Numbered from the stretch's first letter, positions 1-8,774 are shown. The stretch is 16,335 nucleotides of DNA from Thermoplasmata archaeon (GCA_021799315.1 JAJZAR010000022.1:1-16335), one strand, 5' to 3'. Program-made: numbers and translations. Notes: generated by a model not told the origin, from the letters alone.

Positions 1-1
1 C

Positions 2-559
2 GATCTATTTCTCATGGCTGCAGGGCTGCTACTTTCAGATGAGGGCATACTTATTGGGAATTTGAACAGAGAAAGCCTTCAGCCAGATAGGAATATATTG
101 AATATTCTTCATGACCACATCACCTGGAAGGATGACTTGATCCTGTGCAGAAAGAAAGACATAAAAAATACACTTACGGTTGATGTTGACACCAACCCAG
201 ATCTCGCGCCTGTAATTGCACTTCTTGGTATGTTCTCTTCTGGCGGCTGCATAATAAAAAACAGTCAAAGACTGGCAGGAAAAGAGAGCGACAGAAGGAA
301 AGCAATAATTGACATTGCAGAATCCATGGGTTCCAGTGTCACTGTTGATAATGACACCATAAGCATAAAACCTGGAAAAATATCAGGAACTCCAATTGTC
401 CCTATGGGCAAGGATCACAGGATTGTGATGGAAATCATACTTGCCCTATCTAAAATTTCTGAAAAGTTCATTGTTTCCGGGACAGAATACCTTTCAAAGA
501 GTTTTCCCAATTTCATAGACGCCTTAATAGAACTTGGTTTTGAACGTGTGCGAGAATAA
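2..559 (+). CDS. aroA: 3-phosphoshikimate 1-carboxyvinyltransferase (EPSP synthase), C-terminal part, cut by left window edge
   Basis: EPSP synthase condenses shikimate-3-phosphate with phosphoenolpyruvate in the cytosolic shikimate pathway to chorismate. The reading frame is open from base 2, so the gene enters from outside the window; the ATG at 14 is internal. The visible 185 codons match the second half of the family: a PDLAP segment with the catalytic Asp, then KESDR with the conserved Glu and Arg, then KDHRIVM (equivalent of the bacterial NDHRMAM motif), and a final TKTFP-like SKSFPNF segment close to the end, as expected for a natural C-terminus. It stops with TAA 30 nt before argS. 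It may be the last gene of an aro cluster lying to the left, which cannot be seen. Family assignment is firm; completeness of the N-terminal half is unknown. Confidence 0.93.
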   Translation, partial: DLFLMAAGLLLSDEGILIGNLNRESLQPDRNILNILHDHITWKDDLILCRKKDIKNTLTVDVDTNPDLAPVIALLGMFSSGGCIIKNSQRLAGKESDRRKAIIDIAESMGSSVTVDNDTISIKPGKISGTPIVPMGKDHRIVMEIILALSKISEKFIVSGTEYLSKSFPNFIDALIELGFERVRE

Positions 560-560
560 G

Positions 561-568
561 AATTATTA
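561..568 (+). promoter_or_regulatory. Probable TATA box for argS
   Basis: AATTATTA begins immediately after the aroA stop and is centred about 25 nt before the argS ATG. No Shine-Dalgarno site precedes that ATG. This fits a separate leaderless argS transcript, although read-through from aroA is also possible. The match is AT-rich and weak by eye. Confidence 0.4.
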
Positions 569-589
569 GCAACAAATCCATTTCAACTA

Positions 590-2236
590 ATGCTTCTATT
601 TCAGGACATATTGGAATTAATAACCTCTGAGGCGAGGAAACACATTGAGACGGTGAATGAAAAGGATGTGATCTTTGACCCCACGGAACATGCCCATATT
701 ACCATAAGACTCATAAGATACCAGAAGGAAAATAATTTTAAGCCGAAAATGGAAGCTATAAAAGAAGATGTTGAAAAAATGCCCTTTGTTAAAAGCATAA
801 AATTTGAATCAGGGTATCTTAACATTAATCTTGACAGTTCCTACCTGTACAGGGCTATTTCAGAATCCATAGAAACAACTGGGACATTTCCAGATTCATT
901 TCAGGATCCGGAAAGGGTGTCTGTGGAACACACAAGCACAAATCCCACTGGTCCAATTCACATGGGAAGAATAAGAAATTCCATAATTGGAGATTCTCTT
1001 TCAAGACTCATTTCCAGATACGGATACAGGGTTGTAACGCAGTATTATGTTAACGACTCCGGAAAACAGATGATTTCCCTCTACCTTGGATACGAAAAAT
1101 TCCACAAAGGGGAGCCGATGACAGAGGAAATACTCCTTGACGGTTACAGAAAGATTTATGAGTATTTAGAAAAGGTGGGCAGCGAAGGTGAAGTAGAAAA
1201 CCTCATGGAGTTATATGAGAAAGGAGATGGAGACCTTATTTCAAAGGTGAGAGAAATAGCACAGGTCATGCTGGACCGTATAGTTGAAGATATGAAGGCA
1301 CTTGACATACACATGGACGAATTCACATGGGAATCTGAATTCATAACCACGGGAGAAACAAAGGAAGTTGTGAGCAGACTGAGTGAGAGCCTCCATGATG
1401 AAAATGGTGCAAAATATATAGATGTGCCAGATGTGAGAAAAATATTTCTCATGAGAGGAAATGGCACCAGCCTCTATCTGACAAGGGATATAGCCTACCA
1501 CATGTACAAATTTTCTCAGTATGATAGATGTATTGTAGTTGTGGGAGAGGATCAGAAAGAACATGGAAAGGTAATGAAATACATAATGAATGATCTGCTG
1601 GAATACCCTAATTCCCTGGAGTATCTTTTTTATGGTATGGTAGGCCTGGAGTCCGGAAAGATGTCCACGAGGAAAGGAACCGGCGTTTATGCTAGAGATG
1701 TGTATAAGCAACTTGTTGAAAAGGCCAGGGAAGAGGTAATCAAGAGGTACAAAGATGGTGAAGACGTGGATGACATTAGCAGGAAAATAGCCGTATCATC
1801 TCTGAGATTTTACATGCTGAAGGTGAGCACATCAAAACCCATTACCTTCAAGTGGGAGGATGCCCTTGATTTCAATGGAGAAACTGCTCCTTTCATAATG
1901 TATTCATACACCAGAGCAGGCAGTATCCTGAAGAAGGTCACAACATCAGGAAAGGCTGATTTTAAAGACATGAAAGAAGAAGAGGAAGCACTGCTTGTGG
2001 AGATGTACAAATACCCATACAAGATCATAGAAGCTTACAGAAATCTCAAGCCTGAGGTTCTTACCAATTATCTGCTTGTTCTCTCCAGAAAATTCATGCG
2101 TTTCTATGAAAATTGCAATATCATGGGTGAAGAAACCAATATTAGCAATAGGAGAGTTGAGATTGTGAAAATGTTCATGAAAATCATGAAGGATGCTTCA
2201 TACCTTGTTGGGATAGAGCATGTCGACAGAATGTAG
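590..2236 (+). CDS. argS: Arginyl-tRNA synthetase
   Basis: Class I aminoacyl-tRNA synthetase that charges tRNA-Arg with arginine using ATP; cytosolic. The 548 residues are in the normal size range. An N-terminal Add-1-type domain (about 1-100) recognises the tRNA D-loop in this family. The HIGH-type signature is HMGR inside SVEHTSTNPTGPIHMGR (about 108-124). The catalytic loop is the KMSKS variant KMSTRKG near residue 360. The C-terminal helical DALR-like anticodon domain ends in a typical LVGIEHVDRM tail. The ATG at 590 gives the expected N-terminus and sits about 25 nt downstream of an AT-rich box without a Shine-Dalgarno site. It follows aroA on the same strand but is functionally unrelated to it. 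No truncation or missing motif is seen. Confidence 0.97.
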   Translation: MLLFQDILELITSEARKHIETVNEKDVIFDPTEHAHITIRLIRYQKENNFKPKMEAIKEDVEKMPFVKSIKFESGYLNINLDSSYLYRAISESIETTGTFPDSFQDPERVSVEHTSTNPTGPIHMGRIRNSIIGDSLSRLISRYGYRVVTQYYVNDSGKQMISLYLGYEKFHKGEPMTEEILLDGYRKIYEYLEKVGSEGEVENLMELYEKGDGDLISKVREIAQVMLDRIVEDMKALDIHMDEFTWESEFITTGETKEVVSRLSESLHDENGAKYIDVPDVRKIFLMRGNGTSLYLTRDIAYHMYKFSQYDRCIVVVGEDQKEHGKVMKYIMNDLLEYPNSLEYLFYGMVGLESGKMSTRKGTGVYARDVYKQLVEKAREEVIKRYKDGEDVDDISRKIAVSSLRFYMLKVSTSKPITFKWEDALDFNGETAPFIMYSYTRAGSILKKVTTSGKADFKDMKEEEEALLVEMYKYPYKIIEAYRNLKPEVLTNYLLVLSRKFMRFYENCNIMGEETNISNRRVEIVKMFMKIMKDASYLVGIEHVDRM

Positions 2237-2338
2237 ATAATAAAAAGATGAGGAAGCGCGCAATACCCAATTAAGCCTATGAATCCCTTCTAATTGGTCT
2301 ACTCTTAGATGATGATTTGATTTTTTAGACAAAACATC

Positions 2339-2347
2339 TTTTATAAT
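2339..2347 (+). promoter_or_regulatory. TATA box for the ada-like gene
   Basis: TTTTATAAT is a near-consensus archaeal TATA element centred 22 nt upstream of the ATG at 2365, with no Shine-Dalgarno site between. This supports a leaderless transcript. A 7-bp inverted repeat, CCAATTA/TAATTGG (2267-2273 and 2291-2297), and a T-rich run (2316-2327) lie in the 128-nt gap after argS. They could be an argS terminator or an operator; neither is established. Confidence 0.6.
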
Positions 2348-2364
2348 CCTAATTATCAGTTAAC

Positions 2365-3240
2365 ATGATGAAACCTCAAAAAGGTAAAGGTATTGAGAAT
2401 GCTTCTACTAAAACACATGAAACTGACCTCCAAAAAGTTCTACTTCAGTCTTCCGGTTTTATCAAGGAAAATATCACAGGAGATACTTCCATAACCAGAA
2501 TATCCGACCAGACTGGATTCAGCAAATATCTTATTCGTAAATCCTTCAGGGAACTAATGGGAATAACACCTAAGAAGTATATAGAAGAATGCAGAATTGA
2601 AATTTTCAAACGGCATCTGAAGGAGGGATTGCCTATTCCCAGGGCAATTTATCTCCCAGGCAAACACTCGCAGAGTTGGCAGTATGGCAACAGAAATGCT
2701 CAACTTGGCATGAGTGTGAAGGATTTCAGACAAGGCGGAAAAAATGTTGAGATCAAATATTTTATCATAGAAAGTTTTCTTGGGCGTATTCTGGTTGCTG
2801 AAACACAAAAAGGAGTGTGCTCTGTTTCCCTATCAGATTCTGATGAATTTTTGGAGGCTCAATTGCAGAGAACATTTCCCAATGCCCACATAAAATATGA
2901 CATTTCCGTGAAAAAAACTGCTGAAAGAGTTATTCAGCACATAAATGGCAACACTCAGAAATTTGACCTGGATATTACAGGTACATCCTTTCAGAGAAAG
3001 GTGTGGCAGGCTTTATCTGAAATTCCATATGGTGAAACCAGGAGCTATGAAGAAATAGCACAGATCGCTGGAAATGGTAATGCCCAGAGAGCCATAGCCA
3101 ATGCATGTGCTAAAAACCCAGTTTCCCTTATAATCCCTTGCCATAGGGTAATAAGAAAGAATGGAGAACTTGGAGGGTATGGCCATGGCTTAGATAAAAA
3201 ATTAAAACTTCTGAAATTTGAGAAATCTAAAAAGAATTAA
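2365..3240 (+). CDS. Ada-like protein: AraC-type HTH fused to O6-alkylguanine-DNA methyltransferase, lacking the N-terminal zinc domain
   Basis: The C-terminal half (about 130-290) is a methylated-DNA-[protein]-cysteine methyltransferase, a suicide enzyme that moves the alkyl group of O6-alkylguanine onto its own cysteine. The motif PCHR (258-261) holds the acceptor Cys259, preceded by the helix-turn-helix region around IPYGETRSYEEIA and followed by GGYGHG. Residues about 25-125 match the AraC-type DNA-binding region of bacterial Ada, including GFSKYLIRKSFRELMGITPKKY and LGMSVKDFRQGG, directly comparable with the E. coli Ada segment. The second HTH is more degenerate. The N-terminal Ada zinc/phosphotriester domain with its four cysteines is absent: only about 20 residues precede the HTH. 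The domain order is typical of bacteria, which suggests lateral acquisition. A second ATG lies at 2368. The gene is convergent with the surface protein gene downstream. Confidence 0.92.
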   Translation: MMKPQKGKGIENASTKTHETDLQKVLLQSSGFIKENITGDTSITRISDQTGFSKYLIRKSFRELMGITPKKYIEECRIEIFKRHLKEGLPIPRAIYLPGKHSQSWQYGNRNAQLGMSVKDFRQGGKNVEIKYFIIESFLGRILVAETQKGVCSVSLSDSDEFLEAQLQRTFPNAHIKYDISVKKTAERVIQHINGNTQKFDLDITGTSFQRKVWQALSEIPYGETRSYEEIAQIAGNGNAQRAIANACAKNPVSLIIPCHRVIRKNGELGGYGHGLDKKLKLLKFEKSKKN

Positions 3241-3269
3241 ATGAATTATTTATAAAAGTAAACAAAGAA

Positions 3270-6203
3270 TTATTGTTTTGAAGAAGGTGATTGCTTCTGG
3301 TCGGATATCTTCTTCTGACCGGGTTGCCCGGAAGTTGGCAGAGATTTTCCAGTGCTTCTTGGTGCCCGTGTGAATTTTCCCCTTGTCATTCTGGAATAAA
3401 GCAGCGCCAGTATGATGATGATCACAATTATGACAACTATAACCAGAATCACTCTATCAGATGAAACACTCACAGAGGCGGTATGTGTTAGAGCTTCACT
3501 CTTTTGCACGAAGCTGGGCTGTAAGCTATTGTATGCCTGGAAAGACAGAGACTGCGAACCGGAATTTGTTAGAGTTACGTTTACGAAGAATGTGCCTGAC
3601 TGATTCACAGCCAGAACAGTATTGTATGCTTTGCTTCCAACCAATTGAGAACCATCGTATACCATTATGGTTTCATTGTTGACCTTGACTGAACCCTTAT
3701 TTGTAACATTTACCTGAACTTCCTTTGTTACACCCTGAGAGAATGATCCTGTGTAATAAACACCTGTGACAAGCAATTTTGGACCGCTGTAAGTGGTTGT
3801 ATAACTTACATTGTCGTAAGCTGACAGATTATTGCTTGTTACCTTGAGAGAGACGAAGATCTTTGCAACCAGATTTATCTGTACCTTCAACCATGAAGAT
3901 TCATTCACTGTGGTTCCACTGTACGCAATTACAGTTAAGTTAGTACTGTTAAAAGGGATTGCAGTGCCGTTTCCATATTCAAATACCCAGTTAAAGGTCA
4001 AATGACTGAAGCTGGCATATTTATAAGAAGAATAGTTTGCAGTTACAACAAAAGGTGTTGCCGCAGGTATGGCGCTGATATTCTTGCCATCCTTCTGTAT
4101 GGTAAGAACACTGCTTGGAAGTGTTGTATCATTCACAGTAGCTTTGAAGATAAGTTTACTTGTAGTATTTGCCGCTGATGTAACATTCAAATAACCGTTC
4201 TGCACACCTGCAGTTATACTTGGCTCTGCAAATTTGTAGTTAATAGTTGAACCAACAGTCGTGTAGTTGGGGAAGCTCCATGCATAGTGCAGAGGAGCGG
4301 AATATTTTACGCCCTTGTATGTTAAATTCAGAGAACTTCCAGTTGCATCAAAGACAATAACAGTGTTCTGAGGAACGGATATGCTGACTGGTCCTGATGA
4401 TGTCTGTGCAGATGTTAGATTATGTGTCTTACCACTTACTGTATATGTTACATTTACAGAAGGTAATGTTGTTACGGGAATAATATGTATGCGTGTAACA
4501 TTATTGAAACCAGAATAGTCTGTTCCAGTGAGTGTTATATTGGTAACATGATCATAGATCATTGTCAAATTATTGCCATTATATCTGAGATTGCTTCCTG
4601 TGTAGTTAAGTCCGTTGATTGACCACGCAAAGGATGCTGGGGCGTTTGTCTGATATGCTCCCACAAGGGGATTGTAAAGCGTGCCAGACATATTCAGAGA
4701 GAATTCTTCATTCATTGGCGCAACGACTACCATATTCTTTGCTGTGTTGTTTACGATTGATGTAGATGTCAGAACGCCCTTGAAATATGTTCTGGCATTT
4801 GAGTCTACAAAGTATGGCTTCTGTGCCTTTCCAAAGCTTACCTGAATCCAAGAATTGCTACTGACCGGGAATATCTTGAAAGGGTTTCCATAGGTGATGG
4901 ACGATGATGCTGAAGCCACAGAAACAGAAGTGTTATGGTACATTATGGAAGTTGCATAATCAACTGCCACTGGGGTATATTCTGTTCCTTTCTGAAATAC
5001 CTGCAGATGCAGATTCTCGTAATCAGATGCTTTCATATGGGTGTTTGTGTAGTTCGCGTACTCATACACATTAACGCCAGTTCCTGATGGAGTACCTACT
5101 GGGGCGTAATGGGCATTTGTGAAGTTGTAATATGATGAATTGGCAAGGAATGAATAATATGTATTGCTAGGTACGTCAGATACGTAATCCTGAACCAGTG
5201 ATGCAAAGTTCGAATCTAATTGGGACTGCAAGGCCAGATTCATTACAGAACTGTTTGCAATTCCTGGAAATGATCCAACAGTTATGTTGTAATGAGTTAC
5301 TACAGATATGGTCTGTAAATTGCTGCTCAAGTCGTATGTGGTTGTTATGTGCGAAGTAGAAGGCTGGAGTTTGATTATGTGTGTCGTCGATGAAACTTTC
5401 GCAGGTGCGTAACCCTGTGCGTCTACGTAAAATACAGTTCCAGAGGGTGCACTTGCACCAAAAGTGGCCTGATTATAATTCAAAACAGTGTACTCTGAAT
5501 TGGAGCCATATTCCAGAAGTTTGTATGACGTTATCTGCGCTCCTGAAGTTTTGTTGTAGACAACTCCATATACATTAACTGCGGTTTTGGTATTGTTCAG
5601 GTATACAGTAATTGTCTTGTCTGCAGGTAAGGTGAAAAATTGTGTTGCCTGTGAAGCGGGGTCGCCTGCAACATATATGTTTGAATAAAATGCTCCACTG
5701 GATGGAAGCGAGGTGTTGAATGATGTGGCATTTGTGGTCTTTGTAAAGAATTTATAACCCGTGGTTGTTGAAAATGAAACAGTTGCAGTGTGACCGTTCA
5801 TTCCACGCAGTAGAACGCCGGAATAAACTTCGGAGTTGTATGTAGTATAAATATCCAATGACTGATATTTATTATCCACTTTAACTGTGGTGATATTCTT
5901 GTTTGTTATGTAATCATGTCCACCTAACACAGATTGTGTAGGCATTACGGTTATGGTATAGTTTCCATATGTCAGAGACTCATTCAATGCATTGCCAGAC
6001 ACAGATTCTGTAAACTGTCCGTTTGTGGAATTTATGTATACAAGAGGGTTAGTTGCTAACCCTATATTTCCACTCTGTCCTACATAAACATAAATGTCAA
6101 GATGGGACGTTGGTGGTGTCGAACTTGACGCTGCTACGGCATTTGCCATGCCTGCAAGAAATAATACTATCAGTAGTGCTGACATCACTTTTTTACTGTC
6201 CAA
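3270..6203 (-). CDS. Large sequon-rich secreted surface protein with C-terminal membrane anchor
   Basis: 977 residues. A signal peptide (about 1-25: basic start, then ALLIVLFLAGMANA, probable cleavage near AVAA/SSS) leads into a very long Ser/Thr/Asn/Tyr-rich ectodomain with almost no cysteine. One transmembrane helix follows (about 918-936, almost all I/V/L), then a basic Lys/Ser/Gln/Pro tail of about 40 residues facing the cytosol. I count about 39 N-x-S/T sequons, so heavy N-glycosylation is likely. Tryptophan-centred Ig/PKD-like cores recur near residues 526, 641 and 737, and a CARDB-like module spans about 810-905. Function is not known: cell-envelope glycoprotein, adhesin or S-layer-like component are options. 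The start is TTG (6203-6201), supported by a GAGG site 9 nt upstream; an ATG six codons later is the alternative. No enzyme domain was recognised. Confidence 0.85.
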   Translation of the reverse strand: MDSKKVMSALLIVLFLAGMANAVAASSSTPPTSHLDIYVYVGQSGNIGLATNPLVYINSTNGQFTESVSGNALNESLTYGNYTITVMPTQSVLGGHDYITNKNITTVKVDNKYQSLDIYTTYNSEVYSGVLLRGMNGHTATVSFSTTTGYKFFTKTTNATSFNTSLPSSGAFYSNIYVAGDPASQATQFFTLPADKTITVYLNNTKTAVNVYGVVYNKTSGAQITSYKLLEYGSNSEYTVLNYNQATFGASAPSGTVFYVDAQGYAPAKVSSTTHIIKLQPSTSHITTTYDLSSNLQTISVVTHYNITVGSFPGIANSSVMNLALQSQLDSNFASLVQDYVSDVPSNTYYSFLANSSYYNFTNAHYAPVGTPSGTGVNVYEYANYTNTHMKASDYENLHLQVFQKGTEYTPVAVDYATSIMYHNTSVSVASASSSITYGNPFKIFPVSSNSWIQVSFGKAQKPYFVDSNARTYFKGVLTSTSIVNNTAKNMVVVAPMNEEFSLNMSGTLYNPLVGAYQTNAPASFAWSINGLNYTGSNLRYNGNNLTMIYDHVTNITLTGTDYSGFNNVTRIHIIPVTTLPSVNVTYTVSGKTHNLTSAQTSSGPVSISVPQNTVIVFDATGSSLNLTYKGVKYSAPLHYAWSFPNYTTVGSTINYKFAEPSITAGVQNGYLNVTSAANTTSKLIFKATVNDTTLPSSVLTIQKDGKNISAIPAATPFVVTANYSSYKYASFSHLTFNWVFEYGNGTAIPFNSTNLTVIAYSGTTVNESSWLKVQINLVAKIFVSLKVTSNNLSAYDNVSYTTTYSGPKLLVTGVYYTGSFSQGVTKEVQVNVTNKGSVKVNNETIMVYDGSQLVGSKAYNTVLAVNQSGTFFVNVTLTNSGSQSLSFQAYNSLQPSFVQKSEALTHTASVSVSSDRVILVIVVIIVIIIILALLYSRMTRGKFTRAPRSTGKSLPTSGQPGQKKISDQKQSPSSKQ

Positions 6204-6211
6204 TGTGATCT

Positions 6212-6216
6212 TCCTC
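6212..6216 (-). promoter_or_regulatory. Shine-Dalgarno site selecting the TTG start of the surface protein
   Basis: On the minus strand GAGGA lies just before the TTG at 6203, with 9 nt between GAGG and the start codon. It would be too far (about 27 nt) for the ATG at 6185, so the TTG is preferred. Confidence 0.55.
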
Positions 6217-6280
6217 TTTTTTGGCTAAATGAACTCTGTCTAATAAACATTCCTTAAAAAGTAAGAATTGAGCACGGTTA

Positions 6281-6292
6281 AGCTTATAAATT
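6281..6292 (-). promoter_or_regulatory. TATA-like element upstream of the surface protein gene
   Basis: The minus strand reads ATTTATAAGCTT here. It is the best TATA match in the 113-nt gap between the amidohydrolase stop and the surface protein start, and would give a leader of roughly 55-60 nt containing the Shine-Dalgarno site. A second, poorer candidate (CTTTTTAAG, about 6254-6262) would give a shorter leader. Which one is used cannot be settled from sequence. Confidence 0.35.
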
Positions 6293-6316
6293 ATGGAAAA
6301 TGGCACATAATATATT

Positions 6317-7345
6317 CTACACTGATAAAAATTGTACAACCGATTTTTCACTTAAACTGTGAAATCTTGTTACGATCTGGAAGGGTGTTGGTGTCTTTCC
6401 CTTTATCCTTATCCATTTATCATTTATTCTACAATGACCCGTTTTCTTAAGAAATAGATCAGGGTTTACAATTGCGCATTTCAAGATAGACTCAGGAGAC
6501 ATATAGTGTTTATTCTTCTGATAACGATACAACCATTCCATTTCATTGAATATATCTGGTTCAACAACCATGACATTATCTGTTCCGAGCATTAGATTTA
6601 GCCCAGCATCCAGGAACATAGCATAATCTGGTCTGATTCCATAAAAAAAGTTTGATCGCGGTGTGATAGCCACGTCTGAACATATATCTCCGAGATCCAC
6701 AAGCTTTTCCCCTTTAAGTCCAGTGCAGTGAACCAATAGATCGGGCTCAACTTTTCTTAAGATTTCCATATTCTCTTCTTCGCTCTCACTGAAGTGTGTG
6801 GCAATTATCCCACCAAGGTTTTTCATTTTTCTTGTGCTTTCCATTATATATTCAAGATTATGATCATTTATGGAACTGAAGCCTATCCCATCAATAATTT
6901 GCATCAGTTGATCTATTTCAGAAACATGTGAGGGCCTCGCTAAAACGATTGCTTCGGGAAAATTTGTTCGTATGGCTCTTATGGTGCTTATGCCCATAGT
7001 TCCTGTTTCTCTAAAATCAAAAAATGAAGCAGTATAATTTTTCTTCATGAATTTCATAGATTTTTTCATAGCATCTATGATCGTTTTCTCTGAGGCATTT
7101 TGGAGTTGACGATGTTTGAATCCTCCAGGTCCAACGACTTCCATCAAACTTCCTTCTGGCTCTTCTCTTATGAAAGAGTCTCCGATATGAGTGTGTGCAT
7201 TTATAGGCATGGGTATGAAAAGATCATATCCTTTTTTTTCTGGCAAGCTTTCAAATTTATTCTCTTCTGGTATGTATCTTCCAGACTGAAACTGTCCGTC
7301 CCAGTAGAATATACCTTCCACAGCTTCATACTTTTTATGTAACAT
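6317..7345 (-). CDS. Amidohydrolase-superfamily metal-dependent hydrolase (cytosine deaminase/SsnA-like)
   Basis: 342 residues forming a TIM-barrel hydrolase. The metal ligands can be read in order: HTH (His51, His53) in PMPINAHTHIGD, His184 in IIATHFSE, His206 in LLVHCTG, and Asp256 in MLGTDNVM. This HxH...H...H...D pattern matches the cytosine deaminase/chlorohydrolase branch (COG0402), whose members deaminate or hydrolyse cyclic amidines and related rings. The substrate cannot be inferred. It is shorter than many relatives, with little of the flanking beta-sandwich. It begins 1 nt after the rtcB stop, so it is almost certainly co-transcribed and perhaps translationally coupled with rtcB. 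An AAGGGG run within the last rtcB codons lies 6-12 nt before the ATG. Confidence 0.85.
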   Translation of the reverse strand: MLHKKYEAVEGIFYWDGQFQSGRYIPEENKFESLPEKKGYDLFIPMPINAHTHIGDSFIREEPEGSLMEVVGPGGFKHRQLQNASEKTIIDAMKKSMKFMKKNYTASFFDFRETGTMGISTIRAIRTNFPEAIVLARPSHVSEIDQLMQIIDGIGFSSINDHNLEYIMESTRKMKNLGGIIATHFSESEEENMEILRKVEPDLLVHCTGLKGEKLVDLGDICSDVAITPRSNFFYGIRPDYAMFLDAGLNLMLGTDNVMVVEPDIFNEMEWLYRYQKNKHYMSPESILKCAIVNPDLFLKKTGHCRINDKWIRIKGKTPTPFQIVTRFHSLSEKSVVQFLSV

Positions 7346-7346
7346 T

Positions 7347-8762
7347 CTACCCCTTCAATACACCCATTGGAAAGAGTTTAGCAACGCCGGTCGCAATGTT
7401 TGATCCAGTTATTGCAGCATACACCTCATCTATATTCTTGTAGCTTTCCCTTGACTCCTCGACTGCCGCTATCTCATTTCCGAATGTGTATTCTATATTC
7501 ATTCGTTTCATCTCTTCCTTTACCCTTTCTGGACTTATGGATTCTCTTGCAAGTTTTCTCCCCATAGATCTTCCAGCTCCGTGAGAACAGGTAGACATCG
7601 AGATGGCATCATTGCGTTCCTTCCCTCTTAGAACATAGGATGCTGAACCCATACTTCCAGGTACCAGAACTGGATGACCTACGCCTGAATAGTACCCCTG
7701 TACGGCGTCTGGAGGTAGAGCTCTTGTTGCACCCTTTCTATGAACAAGTAGTCTCCTTTTCCTTCCTTCTATATGATGGTCTTCGAATGTGGCCAGGTTA
7801 TGAGAAATATTATAGATAAGCTGTGCTTCCTCAGCATCAAATTCTCTGCCCAAAACTCTCGTTAAGGACTTTCTTACCTGATATATTATGAATTGTCTGT
7901 TGGCGAATCCATAATTCGCGGCCCCATTCATTGCTGAAATGTACCTATCTGCTTCTCTTGACCCAAGCATAATGTGTGAAAGTTGTGGGTCCGGAAGGTT
8001 TAAGTTGTGGGGCAATGCCCTGATCTGTTCCAGATAGTCGGTTGCTACCTGATGGCCCAGACCTCTGGATCCTGTATGAATCATGATATATGCCATATCC
8101 TGAACTAGCCCATAAACTTCAGACGCCTCATGGTCAATCAATTCTTCAGCTCTCTGAACTTCCAAAAAGTGGTTTCCTGAACCAAGGGTGCCGAAGTAAT
8201 TCATACCCCTTTCATAGGCTTCCTTCGATATATTGACCTCGTCGACGCCAAAAAGATGCCCGTCAAAATCTGTCTTTATAAGATCATCCTCTGTGGCCAT
8301 ATCCATGGAATAGGGCCAGTATATCCCTTCCTCAACAACCGTTCTTATCTGGGATTCTGTGAGCTTATTTCTACTTCTGGCCGTGCCCACAGGTATGTGC
8401 GAACTTAGATCGTCCAGAAGGGGTCTAAGATATTTTCTCATAGTCTTCGCATCAACGCCTGTTGAGATCAATGCAACACCACAGTTGATGTCATAACCAA
8501 CGCCACCAGGTGATATACTGCCGTTGTCAGGATCCATCGCAACAACTGAACCAATGGGGAAACCATATCCTTTGTGTATGTCAGGAAGTCCAATGGGCAA
8601 TCCGATGACTCCGGGGAGGCTGGACATGTTAAGCAACTGATCGGCAGCACCAGAATCGATAGATCTTTTGACAATATCTGATGTGCCCAAAATTTTTGCC
8701 TCATCCTTGCCCCTAGTCAAGTATTGAGTGTACAGATTTTCACTTTTCAGATCTATGGACAT
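7347..8762 (-). CDS. rtcB: RNA-splicing ligase RtcB (tRNA ligase)
   Basis: RtcB joins 2',3'-cyclic-phosphate and 5'-OH RNA ends using GTP and Mn2+, and in archaea seals tRNA exons after intron removal. All ligands are visible: Asp91 and Cys94 in GYDINCGV, His198 in GSGNHFLE, His229 in HTGSRGLG, His321 in YNISHN, and the guanylylated His394 in CSHGAGRS. The length of 471 residues is normal and no intein is present. I place the start at the ATG 8762-8760 (MSIDLK) rather than the in-frame TTG at 8783, because GGAGAGGAG lies immediately upstream with ideal spacing. It is the first gene of an operon with the amidohydrolase. The archease gene often found beside rtcB is not in this window. Confidence 0.96.
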   Translation of the reverse strand: MSIDLKSENLYTQYLTRGKDEAKILGTSDIVKRSIDSGAADQLLNMSSLPGVIGLPIGLPDIHKGYGFPIGSVVAMDPDNGSISPGGVGYDINCGVALISTGVDAKTMRKYLRPLLDDLSSHIPVGTARSRNKLTESQIRTVVEEGIYWPYSMDMATEDDLIKTDFDGHLFGVDEVNISKEAYERGMNYFGTLGSGNHFLEVQRAEELIDHEASEVYGLVQDMAYIMIHTGSRGLGHQVATDYLEQIRALPHNLNLPDPQLSHIMLGSREADRYISAMNGAANYGFANRQFIIYQVRKSLTRVLGREFDAEEAQLIYNISHNLATFEDHHIEGRKRRLLVHRKGATRALPPDAVQGYYSGVGHPVLVPGSMGSASYVLRGKERNDAISMSTCSHGAGRSMGRKLARESISPERVKEEMKRMNIEYTFGNEIAAVEESRESYKNIDEVYAAITGSNIATGVAKLFPMGVLKG

Positions 8763-8765
8763 ATT

Positions 8766-8774
8766 CTCCTCTCC
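8766..8774 (-). promoter_or_regulatory. Shine-Dalgarno site fixing the rtcB start
   Basis: The minus strand carries GGAGAGGAG, with the first GGAG 8 nt before the ATG at 8762. It lies downstream of the TTG at 8783 and therefore argues against that longer form. Confidence 0.7.

Noticed and set aside
2267..2297. CCAATTA/TAATTGG inverted repeat after argS
   Set aside because: Only 7 bp with a 17-nt loop in AT-rich DNA; archaeal termination does not need it and no regulator is implied.
3412..5578. Several plus-strand frames of 60-73 codons inside the surface protein gene
   Set aside because: Antisense shadows of a long gene with clear signal peptide and anchor; no initiation signals of their own.
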